From a virus, in IMG/VR virus record IMGVR_UViG_3300025120_009952, positions 1 to 64,000 of that record: DNA of 64,000 nucleotides. One strand, 5' to 3'. Below are positions 7,530-15,237 of the stretch, one piece after another (positions within the stretch are counted from its first letter, which is position 1; each line of letters starts with the position of its first letter). Below the pieces are notes generated by a model. The model was not told the origin of the DNA, did no database searches, and saw nothing but the letters and a program-made list of their open reading frames with translations. The position numbers and the translations under genes were made by a program.

Positions 7530-7788
7530 TAAAAACGGTCTGCCTCTTAAGATCACAGCAGAGTGGACCAATGACGACTATTACGAAGAAAGATACTTTG
7601 GCAAAGATCATCCAATGGTGACCAATGTCCAAGGCTGGTTGGTAAGGATTAATGGAGTTAAATTTCCAAGACCACAAGTTGGTTTAGATGGTGATTTAGA
7701 TTATTCATATCGATGGACATTAAAGCCAACAGAAGAAGGCAAACTGGTAGCAGTTGAGAAAGCAGTGAGTGAATATGAACAAAATTAA
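7513..7788 (+). CDS. Unknown phage protein, 91 aa
   Basis: The open frame extends upstream to 7399, but those residues overlap the VWA gene in another frame and look like its shadow. I choose ATG 7513 (MIKRFSKNGLPLKI), which overlaps the VWA gene end by 17 bases. The protein is a small beta-rich domain (LKITAEWTNDDYYEERYFG, then GWLVRINGVKFPRPQVG) with a final helix. No family is recognised. It overlaps the start of the cell-wall hydrolase gene. Confidence 0.55.
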   Translation: MIKRFSKNGLPLKITAEWTNDDYYEERYFGKDHPMVTNVQGWLVRINGVKFPRPQVGLDGDLDYSYRWTLKPTEEGKLVAVEKAVSEYEQN

Positions 7789-8284
7789 ATTTATACTTTC
7801 AATATTTTTTGTGTTCGGGTGTGTAGGTGTTGCCCAAGGAAACTGGACATTAGACGCAGAAGACCAAGAATGCCTTGCAAAGAACATATACTTTGAAGCA
7901 AAGAATCAGCCATTAATGGGACAATTGGCAGTTGCCATTGTTGTAATGAACAGAGTAGAAGATAAAAGATTTCCAAACACAGTATGCGAAGTCGTGCAAC
8001 AAGGACCAACGTTGGCATGGACAGAAAACTTTCCTGTTAAAAACAGATGTCAATTCAGTTGGTACTGTGATGGTAAATCAGATAATCCTAAACATCAGGG
8101 CAAATGGGAGAATAGTTTATCGGTTGCGAGTCTTGTACTTGCATACAAAGAAAACATAAGAGACATTGCATTCCTGTTAGATGGTGCTACCCACTATCAC
8201 GCAGATTATGTTTTTCCCGAATGGCGTAAGTCGAAACAAAAGATTGTGCAGATAGGCAATCATATTTTTTACAAATGGACCTAG
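7775..8284 (+). CDS. SleB/CwlJ-like cell-wall hydrolase with signal peptide
   Basis: A secreted peptidoglycan hydrolase of the SleB/CwlJ (Hydrolase_2) family. I use ATG 7775 rather than the GTG six bases upstream, because it begins directly with the signal sequence: basic MNKIK, hydrophobic core FILSIFFVFGCVGV, then AQG before the mature Asn. The domain motif follows at about residues 35-60, with YFEAKNQPLMGQLAVAIVV matching the family's YFEAR...GQ.AVA pattern and Glu41 as the likely catalytic residue. The later WYCDGKSD and HYHADYVFPEW segments also fit. In a phage this is the probable endolysin, reaching the periplasm by its own signal peptide and so perhaps not needing a holin. Confidence 0.82.
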   Translation: MNKIKFILSIFFVFGCVGVAQGNWTLDAEDQECLAKNIYFEAKNQPLMGQLAVAIVVMNRVEDKRFPNTVCEVVQQGPTLAWTENFPVKNRCQFSWYCDGKSDNPKHQGKWENSLSVASLVLAYKENIRDIAFLLDGATHYHADYVFPEWRKSKQKIVQIGNHIFYKWT

Positions 8285-8649
8285 ACAAACACAAATTGAA
8301 CTTCTTACAACAAAACATCAGTCGTGCCAAGAACAGAGGCAAGAAGACTTGGGTGCATGAAGTATCCAAATTTGATGTTTATGAAGTCGGCGAAGCACAG
8401 AATTGGCTGTGTGCAATCACTGGTGAAGTATTGGAATTTGTAAGAGGTGGGTCCAATTGGCAGAACAAATGGTGCAATCCACAGTCATGTACTATAGATA
8501 GAATAGATCCTAGCAAAGGTTACGTTAAAGGCAACATTCAACTGTTGACGCATAGGGCAAACACCTGGAAAAGTAATTTCACTCATGAGGAGTTAGAAGA
8601 TATCAGCAGAAAGTTTTTAAATACAGTATGTTCAAATTCACAGTCATAA
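8275..8649 (+). CDS. HNH-type endonuclease-like protein
   Basis: A 124-residue protein with the HNH core: CAITG at about 46-50, a WCNPQSCTIDRID stretch at about 66-78, KGYVKGNIQLL at 81-91, then HRANTWKS at about 93-100. The pattern IDRID...KGY...N...N matches small free-standing phage HNH nucleases. A basic N-terminal helix (KNRGKKTW) could bind DNA. It overlaps the hydrolase end by ten bases. It could be a homing-type or packaging-type nuclease; nothing nearby suggests an intron or an interrupted gene. Confidence 0.7.
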   Translation: MDLDKHKLNFLQQNISRAKNRGKKTWVHEVSKFDVYEVGEAQNWLCAITGEVLEFVRGGSNWQNKWCNPQSCTIDRIDPSKGYVKGNIQLLTHRANTWKSNFTHEELEDISRKFLNTVCSNSQS

Positions 8650-8915
8650 TATTATTATTGTTTATACTTTTAAATGTTTGTTCAGGATGTGTGGCAGTGC
8701 CAGGCGTAGTGAGTGCAGTAGCAATTCCGGCCGCTGAAGGATACAGCACATTTAAAACTATAAGCACAACAAAAGCAGTAGTTGACCTTACACTGGCGGC
8801 ATCAGATAAGAAAACTACCAACGACATTGTGTTGAGTGAGTTAACCGGCAAAGATTGTAAACTACAAGACACATTCGAAAGAGGAACGATTTGTGAGAGC
8901 ATTAATAATAGGTAA
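8628..8915 (+). CDS. Small probable lipoprotein, 95 aa
   Basis: The N-terminus is a signal sequence (FKFTVIILLLFILLNV) followed by CSGC at about residues 18-21, a plausible though imperfect lipobox. The mature part runs AVPGVVSAVAIPAAEGYSTF, then a helix (KAVVDLTLAASDKK) and ends in LTGKDCKLQ...GTICE, a two-cysteine pattern I associate with small lipoproteins of alphaproteobacteria. It sits two genes after the cell-wall hydrolase, so an outer-membrane spanin-like role is possible. An origin from the host genome is equally possible. It overlaps both neighbours by about 22 bases. Confidence 0.6.
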   Translation: MFKFTVIILLLFILLNVCSGCVAVPGVVSAVAIPAAEGYSTFKTISTTKAVVDLTLAASDKKTTNDIVLSELTGKDCKLQDTFERGTICESINNR

Positions 8916-9441
8916 CTCAACATCTAGAGATATAGTTGATCTCACAGTGCCATGGATCGGTAAACAATTTTCAATATATGGTTGCAATGCCTTGTATCGT
9001 GACTTCCACCCCCATAGGTTAATTGTAACAGACAAACCTATGCTGAAAGAGATCATAGACTCTGGATATCACAAAGATCGAAAGGTTTACACACTGCCCA
9101 GTGTAAACGAACATTTTGAGAATAAGGTCATCACATTACCAAATCAGATCGAAGAAGTATGCCCAAGTGGCATCCGTGCAGTAAGATTAGCATTAGAAGA
9201 ACACAGAGAAATTTACATGATGGGCATGGACTTTACCAACGACAACCAGTATGCAGGTACTCCTACATACGCAGATCACTGGGATTTTGACAAGTATATA
9301 CCCATGTTTGAACACATTATACAACGGTATGACAACTGTATTTTCTACAGAATTGGTGCTCAAAAACGCAATATTACGCCTCACAGCAACTTTAAAGAGT
9401 TAACTGTACAACAATTCACCCAAAAATTTAAACCCAATTAA
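8893..9441 (+). CDS. Unknown Rossmann-like protein, 182 aa
   Basis: Starts with GTG 8893, preceded by a good GAGGA site, and overlaps the lipoprotein gene. The first strand and loop ALIIGNSTSRDIVDL resemble the N-terminus of DUF115/MptE-like and some glycosyltransferase-like proteins, where GNG.S binds a phosphate. Further motifs are GCNALYRDFHPHRLIVTDKP at about 30-49 and IYMMGMDF at about 111-118. No DxD sugar-nucleotide motif is obvious. It may modify sugars or nucleotides, but I do not assign a function. Confidence 0.5.
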   Translation: MRALIIGNSTSRDIVDLTVPWIGKQFSIYGCNALYRDFHPHRLIVTDKPMLKEIIDSGYHKDRKVYTLPSVNEHFENKVITLPNQIEEVCPSGIRAVRLALEEHREIYMMGMDFTNDNQYAGTPTYADHWDFDKYIPMFEHIIQRYDNCIFYRIGAQKRNITPHSNFKELTVQQFTQKFKPN

Positions 9442-9458
9442 GTACGCACATAATTACA

Positions 9459-9488
9459 TTGACATCGACGGGTGTCATTTGTTATAAT
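9459..9488 (+). promoter_or_regulatory. Host-type promoter for the 9515-12664 gene group
   Basis: TTGACA 9459-9464 and TATAAT 9483-9488, spacer 18. The spacer contains the inverted pair GACA...TGTC (9461-9464, 9473-9476), a possible operator. A leader of about 20 bases with TAGGAG precedes ATG 9515. Confidence 0.7.
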
Positions 9489-9514
9489 TTATAATAAACC
9501 TATAGGAGACAGAT

Positions 9515-9814
9515 ATGTCAGAAGACCAAAAACCAGCAGAAACACCTGCTGAACAACCAACACCAGATACTCCACCGACAGGATTGTCAGTTGGAGATTT
9601 ACAAAACATTGCAATGATATTTGATGTTGCATCTAGAAGAGGTGCTTTCAAGGCCGACGAGATGGCAACAGTTGGAACAGTATACAACAAACTGAAAGCC
9701 TTCCTAGATACACTACCAAAACCAGAAGGTGAACCAGCACCAACGCCACAGACACCAGCAACTGAAATGCCTGCTGATGCACCGGCTATCGAACCGCAAG
9801 GAGAAAACAAGTAA
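9515..9814 (+). CDS. Unknown phage protein with Pro-rich arms, 99 aa
   Basis: A central helical domain at about residues 24-67 (VGDLQNIAMIFDVASRRGAF and DEMATVGTVYNKLKAFLD) is flanked by Pro/Glu/Thr-rich arms (PAETPAEQPTPDTPPTG, and PEGEPAPTPQTPATEMPAD). The arms are probably disordered. I recall similar core sequences among T4-like marine phages, where they have no function assigned. It has its own consensus promoter and a clear TAGGAG site, so it heads a small operon. It overlaps the next gene by one base (TAATG). Confidence 0.65.
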   Translation: MSEDQKPAETPAEQPTPDTPPTGLSVGDLQNIAMIFDVASRRGAFKADEMATVGTVYNKLKAFLDTLPKPEGEPAPTPQTPATEMPADAPAIEPQGENK

Positions 9815-10356
9815 TGGCTATTACAAAACACATAGGCAAAATGAAAGACGCAGGTACAAGAGTGGCTGTAGTTTTTAGATCATTGCCAGAAGACCCAGAT
9901 AGTGCTTTGGTTGTCTCTACAGACAACTTACCTTCACTATACCACGATGCTATGATACAAACCATAGACAGTGCAGAAGGACAAGAAGTAAACGAACTAC
10001 ACGACGTCTTAAACCGTAGACAGTTTCCGGACGGCACCAACATGTTACAATCTTTGCACAAAGGTGGATATCTCATTAAAGTAAAAACAGAAGATGTCAA
10101 CATGATGCCAAGACCAAACTACACGTTACCACTGAACGAGTTGAACACAGAAATTGGCAAGATTGCAAAAGATGCCAATCCTGAACCTACTGTGGCACCA
10201 GAAAGTGGAGACATGAATTCTGTCGAAGCAAAAAATCTACTTGCCCAAGCAGAAACTTTGGAAGAACAAGTGAAGACAATGAGAGAAAATGCTTACTCAA
10301 TGGATGAAACACTGAGACCAAAACGTGGTCGACCAGTTGGTTCAACTAAAAAATAA
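9814..10356 (+). CDS. Unknown phage protein with AT-hook-like C-terminus, 180 aa
   Basis: An N-terminal alpha-beta domain of about 110 residues (GTRVAVVFRSLPEDPDSALVV, then LHDVLNRRQFPDG) is followed by a helical linker at about 130-160 and the tail PKRGRPVGSTKK. RGRP flanked by basic residues is the core of an AT-hook, which binds the minor groove of AT-rich DNA. The enzyme class of the first domain is not recognised. It overlaps its neighbours on both sides by one base (TAATG), so it is in one operon with 9515-9814 and 10356-10658. Confidence 0.6.
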   Translation: MAITKHIGKMKDAGTRVAVVFRSLPEDPDSALVVSTDNLPSLYHDAMIQTIDSAEGQEVNELHDVLNRRQFPDGTNMLQSLHKGGYLIKVKTEDVNMMPRPNYTLPLNELNTEIGKIAKDANPEPTVAPESGDMNSVEAKNLLAQAETLEEQVKTMRENAYSMDETLRPKRGRPVGSTKK

Positions 10357-10658
10357 TGGGCAGAGTTTTTCATGAAGACGCAGTGAAGCAGGGTGCAGAG
10401 CAAGGCATGGGACATTTTGAAGTAATTAAATTGTTGTCTCTTAGAGCAAGGCAAAAACAATTAGCAGTGCAAGGAGTCAAATACCTTTCAGAAGAACAAC
10501 AGGCATGGGCAAAAGACCAGAGTAAGTTTCCGATACAAGCATTGGAAGAACTTATAAATGATCAAATAAACTTGCCTGAGTTTTTGGAAACTTTAATCAC
10601 TCCAGTAGTAGAAGACGACACTCAACCAAAACCTGTAGCAGATAAACCTAAGGAATAG
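10356..10658 (+). CDS. Unknown helical phage protein, 100 aa
   Basis: A mostly helical acidic protein: HFEVIKLLSLRARQKQLAVQ at about 22-41, then WAKDQSKFPIQALEELIND. It ends in a Pro/Lys tail. Start ATG 10356 overlaps the previous stop. No family is recognised. Confidence 0.55.
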   Translation: MGRVFHEDAVKQGAEQGMGHFEVIKLLSLRARQKQLAVQGVKYLSEEQQAWAKDQSKFPIQALEELINDQINLPEFLETLITPVVEDDTQPKPVADKPKE

Positions 10659-10663
10659 TTGTC

Positions 10664-12664
10664 ATGGCATACGATGTCTTATTCGTAGATCATGGCAATC
10701 CTGGGTCAGATAAAAAATATCATAACCTTAAACAGCATATACCTTATGCTGTCGATAATATAAATCAAATCAAGACATCACCTTATTGGCAAGTAAGTTC
10801 ATATACCGACATAGATAAATTTAATTTTGATTGGGAACCAAACCAACATGAAAAACATTACAAGCACTGTGGGGTAAACAATTATGGATTAGCAGACAAT
10901 GGCATTAGTTTAGAACACAAAATGCCCGCTGAGTTGCATATAAATGAATTTTTAAAAATACACAGGACAGACAAACACGAAATTTTTTATGTAGACACTG
11001 GATCAAAAAAGAATTACTTACCTAACTTAGAAAACACACACGATGTTAAGAGAACGAGATTCTTCGATAGTTGGCAAAAAGTTGCCAAAAGATGTGCAAA
11101 CAAGATGACATCAGAATACTGTTGGATAGTACCGTCTGATGTTGATTCGACTTCAATTGACTTCACATGGTATCCAGACTTTTGGGAAACTAACTATCTG
11201 CATATTTTTGGAAGTAAATGGCAACGCAACAGCGGAGTCATGTTTGTGCATCGTAACTGGGTAGATGACGAATTCAAATACAGAAACGATTTTACTGTGA
11301 GAGGAGATCAAGATGCATATGATAAATTTTTCCTAGATTTTTTTGATGACAATAGTAAGATAAGTTTTTCTACTTTCAAAACTAACACGTCATTGATAAG
11401 GTTCTTTGACAATCATTTTGATACTATCAAAAGACTTACGACAAAAAGCACAACCAAATATTTTTGGGTCCTCTCCGGAAACTGTGATTATGAAAAGTTC
11501 GATTTTACGTGGTTACCAGACGAAGACACCTATGACCACTTGCACACATTTCCTAGCAATACACAAGTGTATGGCGATACATTTTTTATAGATAAACACT
11601 CATTCGATATCAAATCAAAAGAAGTATCAAATTTTAAACACTACGAAACAATAAACTTTAACAAACAACAATCTGCTAAACGTTTACCTTACGATTCTTT
11701 GGTCATAAGTCATTATGATTTTGCTAAAGCAATCAAAGACAGATATAAAGACACACCAACAAAATATTTTTGGATTACAAATAAACTTGCCGAACCTTTG
11801 CCACGTGAAGAATTCAAGTATGATTTTGCACCCGACTATTGGTCTCCTGCAACAATTTATACATTTGGTCCGGATAATGACGTGATGTTGGTACCAAAAG
11901 AATCAGGCACATGGATAAATGAACAAGTCTACGACTATCCTCATATACAAAAACGATCTAACAGGGCGACTGAAAGAACGCTGATGGATGTCATTTTTAT
12001 CAGTTATGACGAGCCTAATGCCGAAAAACATTGGCAGATGCTTAAACTAAAATGCCCCCGTGCAAAAAGGGTAGACAAAGTGAAAGGCCAAACAGAAGCA
12101 TATCATACAGCGGCAAACATGAGCAATACAGATTGGTTTTTTGCGGTGTTTGCCAAACATGAACCAATTGAAAGTTTCACTTATGACTGGCAGCCTGATA
12201 GGCTCAAATCACCATGTCATTATATTTTTAATGGCATCAATGAAATAAACAAATTAGAATATGGTCACAGTGGTGTGATAATGTATGAAAAAAATCTAGT
12301 ACTTGCAACGACAGATCCTGGCTTGGATTTTACCCTGTCTGCAAAACATGATGTCGTTCCGATAGTAACTGCTATCAATAGATTCGCCTACACACCTTTG
12401 ATGGCGTGGCGTACTGCCTTCAGAGAATGCATAAAACTAAAATATGATGTAGACACTACAGGTGACGTAGAACAAAAATACAGATTAAAAGTATGGTGCA
12501 CAGAAGGTGAAGGCACTAATGCAGAATGGTGTATGCGTGGAGCAAACGATGCCGTTGAATATATGGACTCAGTCAATTCAAACATGGATGACCTCAAAAA
12601 AAGTTATAACTTTGATTGGCTTATTAACTACTTTACAAACAAATATGGAGAAATAAATGATTAA
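10664..12664 (+). CDS. Repeat-built glycosyltransferase-like protein, 666 aa
   Basis: Built from repeated segments of about 90-110 residues. Each has an aromatic strand (EYCWIVPSDVD, KYFWVLSGNCD, KYFWITNKLAE, DWFFAVFAKHE), then a segment ending in aromatic-acidic FTW or YDW, a His/Phe position before a turn (YLHIFGSKW, HLHTFPSNT, TIYTFGPDN, HYIFNGINE), and a short strand (GVMFVHRN, DTFFIDKH, DVMLVPKE, GVIMYEKN). From about residue 441 the protein aligns by eye with the glycosyltransferase at 27372-28319: DVIFISYDEPNAEKHW against DVIYLSYDEPQCEEFW, and AWRTAFRECIKL against AWRAGFREGVKM. The catalytic DGD of that relative is replaced by AKHE, so this copy may bind glycan or scaffold rather than transfer. 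It heads the sugar operon and overlaps the aminotransferase by eight bases. Confidence 0.7.
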   Translation: MAYDVLFVDHGNPGSDKKYHNLKQHIPYAVDNINQIKTSPYWQVSSYTDIDKFNFDWEPNQHEKHYKHCGVNNYGLADNGISLEHKMPAELHINEFLKIHRTDKHEIFYVDTGSKKNYLPNLENTHDVKRTRFFDSWQKVAKRCANKMTSEYCWIVPSDVDSTSIDFTWYPDFWETNYLHIFGSKWQRNSGVMFVHRNWVDDEFKYRNDFTVRGDQDAYDKFFLDFFDDNSKISFSTFKTNTSLIRFFDNHFDTIKRLTTKSTTKYFWVLSGNCDYEKFDFTWLPDEDTYDHLHTFPSNTQVYGDTFFIDKHSFDIKSKEVSNFKHYETINFNKQQSAKRLPYDSLVISHYDFAKAIKDRYKDTPTKYFWITNKLAEPLPREEFKYDFAPDYWSPATIYTFGPDNDVMLVPKESGTWINEQVYDYPHIQKRSNRATERTLMDVIFISYDEPNAEKHWQMLKLKCPRAKRVDKVKGQTEAYHTAANMSNTDWFFAVFAKHEPIESFTYDWQPDRLKSPCHYIFNGINEINKLEYGHSGVIMYEKNLVLATTDPGLDFTLSAKHDVVPIVTAINRFAYTPLMAWRTAFRECIKLKYDVDTTGDVEQKYRLKVWCTEGEGTNAEWCMRGANDAVEYMDSVNSNMDDLKKSYNFDWLINYFTNKYGEIND

Positions 12665-13715
12665 TCTTTCAGCATTTGGGTATGAAAAAGGCATGCGGGT
12701 GCAAGACATCATACCGGAGACATGGAAACGAAAAGACTTTATACAAGGAGAAATGGTCAAACGATTTGAACAAGACTTCGCAAAATATGTACATGCCAAA
12801 CACTGTGTGGCAGTAAGTTCATGCACTTCAGCACTACAAATGAGTTTACTTGCATTGGGCATAGGTAACGGAGATGAAGTGATTACCACACCATTCACGT
12901 GGGTGTCATCTGCAGAATGCATTAAACAAGTGGGCGCCACTCCTGTGTTTGTTGATATAGATGAAAAGGATATGTGCATAGACGCATTAAAAGTAGGCAA
13001 AGCAATTACGGAAAAGACAAAGGCTATTATTGCTGTAGATCTATTTGGCAATGTGTGTGATATTGATGCATTGAAGCAACATGGACTACCTGTGATAGAA
13101 GATGCCGCTCAATCAACAGGAGCACTTTACAAAGGCATGGTCGTAGGTGGTGTAGCAGATATAACATGCTTTAGTTTTTACCCAACGAAAAATTTATCTT
13201 GTTGGGGAGACGCTGGTGCTGTGACTACGAACAACGATGAACTTGCAGAATCAATATCCGAAATGCGTAACCATGGACAAAGCAAAAGATTTCAAATCGA
13301 ACGTGTTGGTTGGAATTCACGCATGGACACAATTCATGCAGAAGTTTTGTGTAGAAAACTTATACATTTAGATAAATGGAATGCAAAAAGAAAACAAATA
13401 GCACAATGGTATAACAATGAATTTGCCGATTATGTCGACGTTCCTTACCCAAATGATCACAGTCTACATGTCTACCATCAATATGTAATTAGGAGTCCAC
13501 GGGTGTTAGCAATCAAAGATTATCTCAACAGGAACAATATACAAGCAAGAACATACTACCCTACTCCATTGCATCAGGTACCAACCTATAAACAAGATAC
13601 TTCCTTACCTAATGCTGAAATGTCTAGCACCACAGGATTGGCAATACCGGTACATCAATGGTTAACAGAAAAAGATATTGATGTTATAATAAAAACAACT
13701 AAAGAAATAATATGA
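12657..13715 (+). CDS. DegT/DnrJ/EryC1/StrS-family aminotransferase
   Basis: A PLP-dependent sugar aminotransferase, which turns a keto-sugar nucleotide into an amino sugar. Family marks: SSCTSALQMSL at about 54-64 (cofactor phosphate loop), VIEDAAQSTGA with Asp149 (pyridine contact), and SFYPTKNLSCWGDAG with Lys178 as the Schiff-base lysine. The length of 352 residues is within the normal range. The C-terminal part RTYYPTPLHQVPTY matches the substrate end of this family. It is followed by a Gfo/Idh/MocA dehydrogenase, the pairing used for 3-amino or 4-amino uronate-type sugars in bacterial glycan pathways. The stop overlaps the next ATG (ATGA). Confidence 0.9.
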   Translation: MINLSAFGYEKGMRVQDIIPETWKRKDFIQGEMVKRFEQDFAKYVHAKHCVAVSSCTSALQMSLLALGIGNGDEVITTPFTWVSSAECIKQVGATPVFVDIDEKDMCIDALKVGKAITEKTKAIIAVDLFGNVCDIDALKQHGLPVIEDAAQSTGALYKGMVVGGVADITCFSFYPTKNLSCWGDAGAVTTNNDELAESISEMRNHGQSKRFQIERVGWNSRMDTIHAEVLCRKLIHLDKWNAKRKQIAQWYNNEFADYVDVPYPNDHSLHVYHQYVIRSPRVLAIKDYLNRNNIQARTYYPTPLHQVPTYKQDTSLPNAEMSSTTGLAIPVHQWLTEKDIDVIIKTTKEII

Positions 13716-14614
13716 AAATAGCAGTGATAGGTGCAGGATACTGGGGTTCAAAATTAGTCAATAGCATCAAAGGACATGATGTGAAAGTCGTAGACGTCAA
13801 AGATGGAACCAAACTAGACGAAGCATTCGACTGTGAGGCAGCCATTGTTGCAACACCGGCCATGGATCATTATAAGACTGCCATGAAACTTTTAGAGCAA
13901 GGTGTCCATTGTTTGGTTGAAAAACCTATTGCCCTAAAATACAATGAAGTTGAGATGTTAAAAGTTACGGCACAAGAATACAATGTTAAACTTATGGCTG
14001 GTCATGTTTTGTGTTATACTGATTTAATCACTAAACTTAAAGAAACTATTGTTAACGAAAATGTTTTACATATAGAATCAAGAAGACTTGCTTGGGGTAG
14101 AATACAATATGACATATCACCCATTCCTCATTTGGCTCCACATGATGTGGCTGTTCTTGATCATGTGTTCGAAGGAGCCATGCCCAAACAAGTGTACAGC
14201 AGAGGTTACAGGTTTGATAGCAGAGAGTTTCCTGATTATGTAATAAGTGATTTAGACTATGGTGATTTTACTGTGCAATTACAGATGGGTTGGTACTATC
14301 CTAAAAAGACTAGAACTATTACCACAATTACAAACAAAGGTCATCATATATGGGATGACGCTGAAAACACATGGGAATTTAAAGCCAATTACATGAGCGG
14401 TAAATATCAAGAGCAAAATCCAAAAATGGACTATAAAATAGAATCACCGACAATATTCACTCCAGTAGAAAATGAAATACAACATTTTATAAATTGCATA
14501 GAACACAATCTCGAACCTATCACAGGCAGTAATCATGCCTTAAGAGTTACTCATATTGTAAACCATTTAGAACAAAGTTTGAAAATAAAGAAACCATGTA
14601 CAGTAATATATTAG
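13712..14614 (+). CDS. Gfo/Idh/MocA-family NAD(P)-dependent oxidoreductase
   Basis: The N-terminal Rossmann fold begins at once with KIAVIGAGYWGS (GxGxxG at 7-12), the EKP motif lies at residues 70-72 (Lys71 is the conserved catalytic-site lysine), and HDVAVLDHV at about 148-156 has the family's usual catalytic His region. In sugar-nucleotide clusters such enzymes oxidise a hydroxyl next to the position to be aminated, so this is a natural partner of the upstream aminotransferase (WlbA-like role as a model). The length of 300 is slightly short for the family (320-390). It overlaps the next gene by 19 bases. Confidence 0.88.
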   Translation: MKIAVIGAGYWGSKLVNSIKGHDVKVVDVKDGTKLDEAFDCEAAIVATPAMDHYKTAMKLLEQGVHCLVEKPIALKYNEVEMLKVTAQEYNVKLMAGHVLCYTDLITKLKETIVNENVLHIESRRLAWGRIQYDISPIPHLAPHDVAVLDHVFEGAMPKQVYSRGYRFDSREFPDYVISDLDYGDFTVQLQMGWYYPKKTRTITTITNKGHHIWDDAENTWEFKANYMSGKYQEQNPKMDYKIESPTIFTPVENEIQHFINCIEHNLEPITGSNHALRVTHIVNHLEQSLKIKKPCTVIY

Positions 14615-15237
14615 CCATAGGCGCTCATCCAGATGACGTCGAACTTGGATGTGCAGGTACCCTGCTGAAATTTAAACAGCAAGGAGCAAATGTAGATATC
14701 GTTGTATCAAGAGATGATAATGCTCCACGTCCGAGTGTTAGACGAAACAGAGATATAATGATAAAAGAATACAAATCTTCTGAAAAAGTCTTAGGTATAC
14801 CATTTCACATAATGAAAAATCCTGTAAGCGAAGATGGGCGTCCTATTCTAGAATGGAACAGTACCACAATATCTGACATGGACAAGATTGTAAATAGAAA
14901 AGAATATGATCTGATTATTACACATTCACCAGGAGACCATCATAACGATCACGTTAACACATTCAAAATAGTAAACAGTAGCCTCAGAAGGTATCATGGC
15001 GAGTTTTGGGTAATGGAAGAAGCACCATATAATAATAAAAACAGAGATTTCCAAGCAGACATATTTGTTGATATTACAAACACCATTGATAAAAAACTTG
15101 AATCTATTTCTTGCTATTCAAGTTATTTCGACGACACACTCTTACACAATATAAAAGGATTAGCCGCATACCGAGGGCAAATGCTAGGTGTCGAATATGC
15201 AGAATCATTTCAACTTCGTTGGCGGAACATCTATTAA
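14596..15237 (+). CDS. PIG-L/LmbE-family N-deacetylase
   Basis: A zinc-dependent deacetylase of N-acetylated sugars. The zinc motif AHPDDVELG is at residues 10-18 (His11, Asp14), and the second zinc/catalytic segment THSPGDHHNDHV lies at about 110-121. The length of 213 is typical. It is placed between a dehydrogenase and a second aminotransferase, which suggests an amino sugar is first N-acetylated and later freed, or a GlcNAc-type precursor is opened. It overlaps the next ATG by one base (TAATG). Confidence 0.88.
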   Translation: MYSNILAIGAHPDDVELGCAGTLLKFKQQGANVDIVVSRDDNAPRPSVRRNRDIMIKEYKSSEKVLGIPFHIMKNPVSEDGRPILEWNSTTISDMDKIVNRKEYDLIITHSPGDHHNDHVNTFKIVNSSLRRYHGEFWVMEEAPYNNKNRDFQADIFVDITNTIDKKLESISCYSSYFDDTLLHNIKGLAAYRGQMLGVEYAESFQLRWRNIY

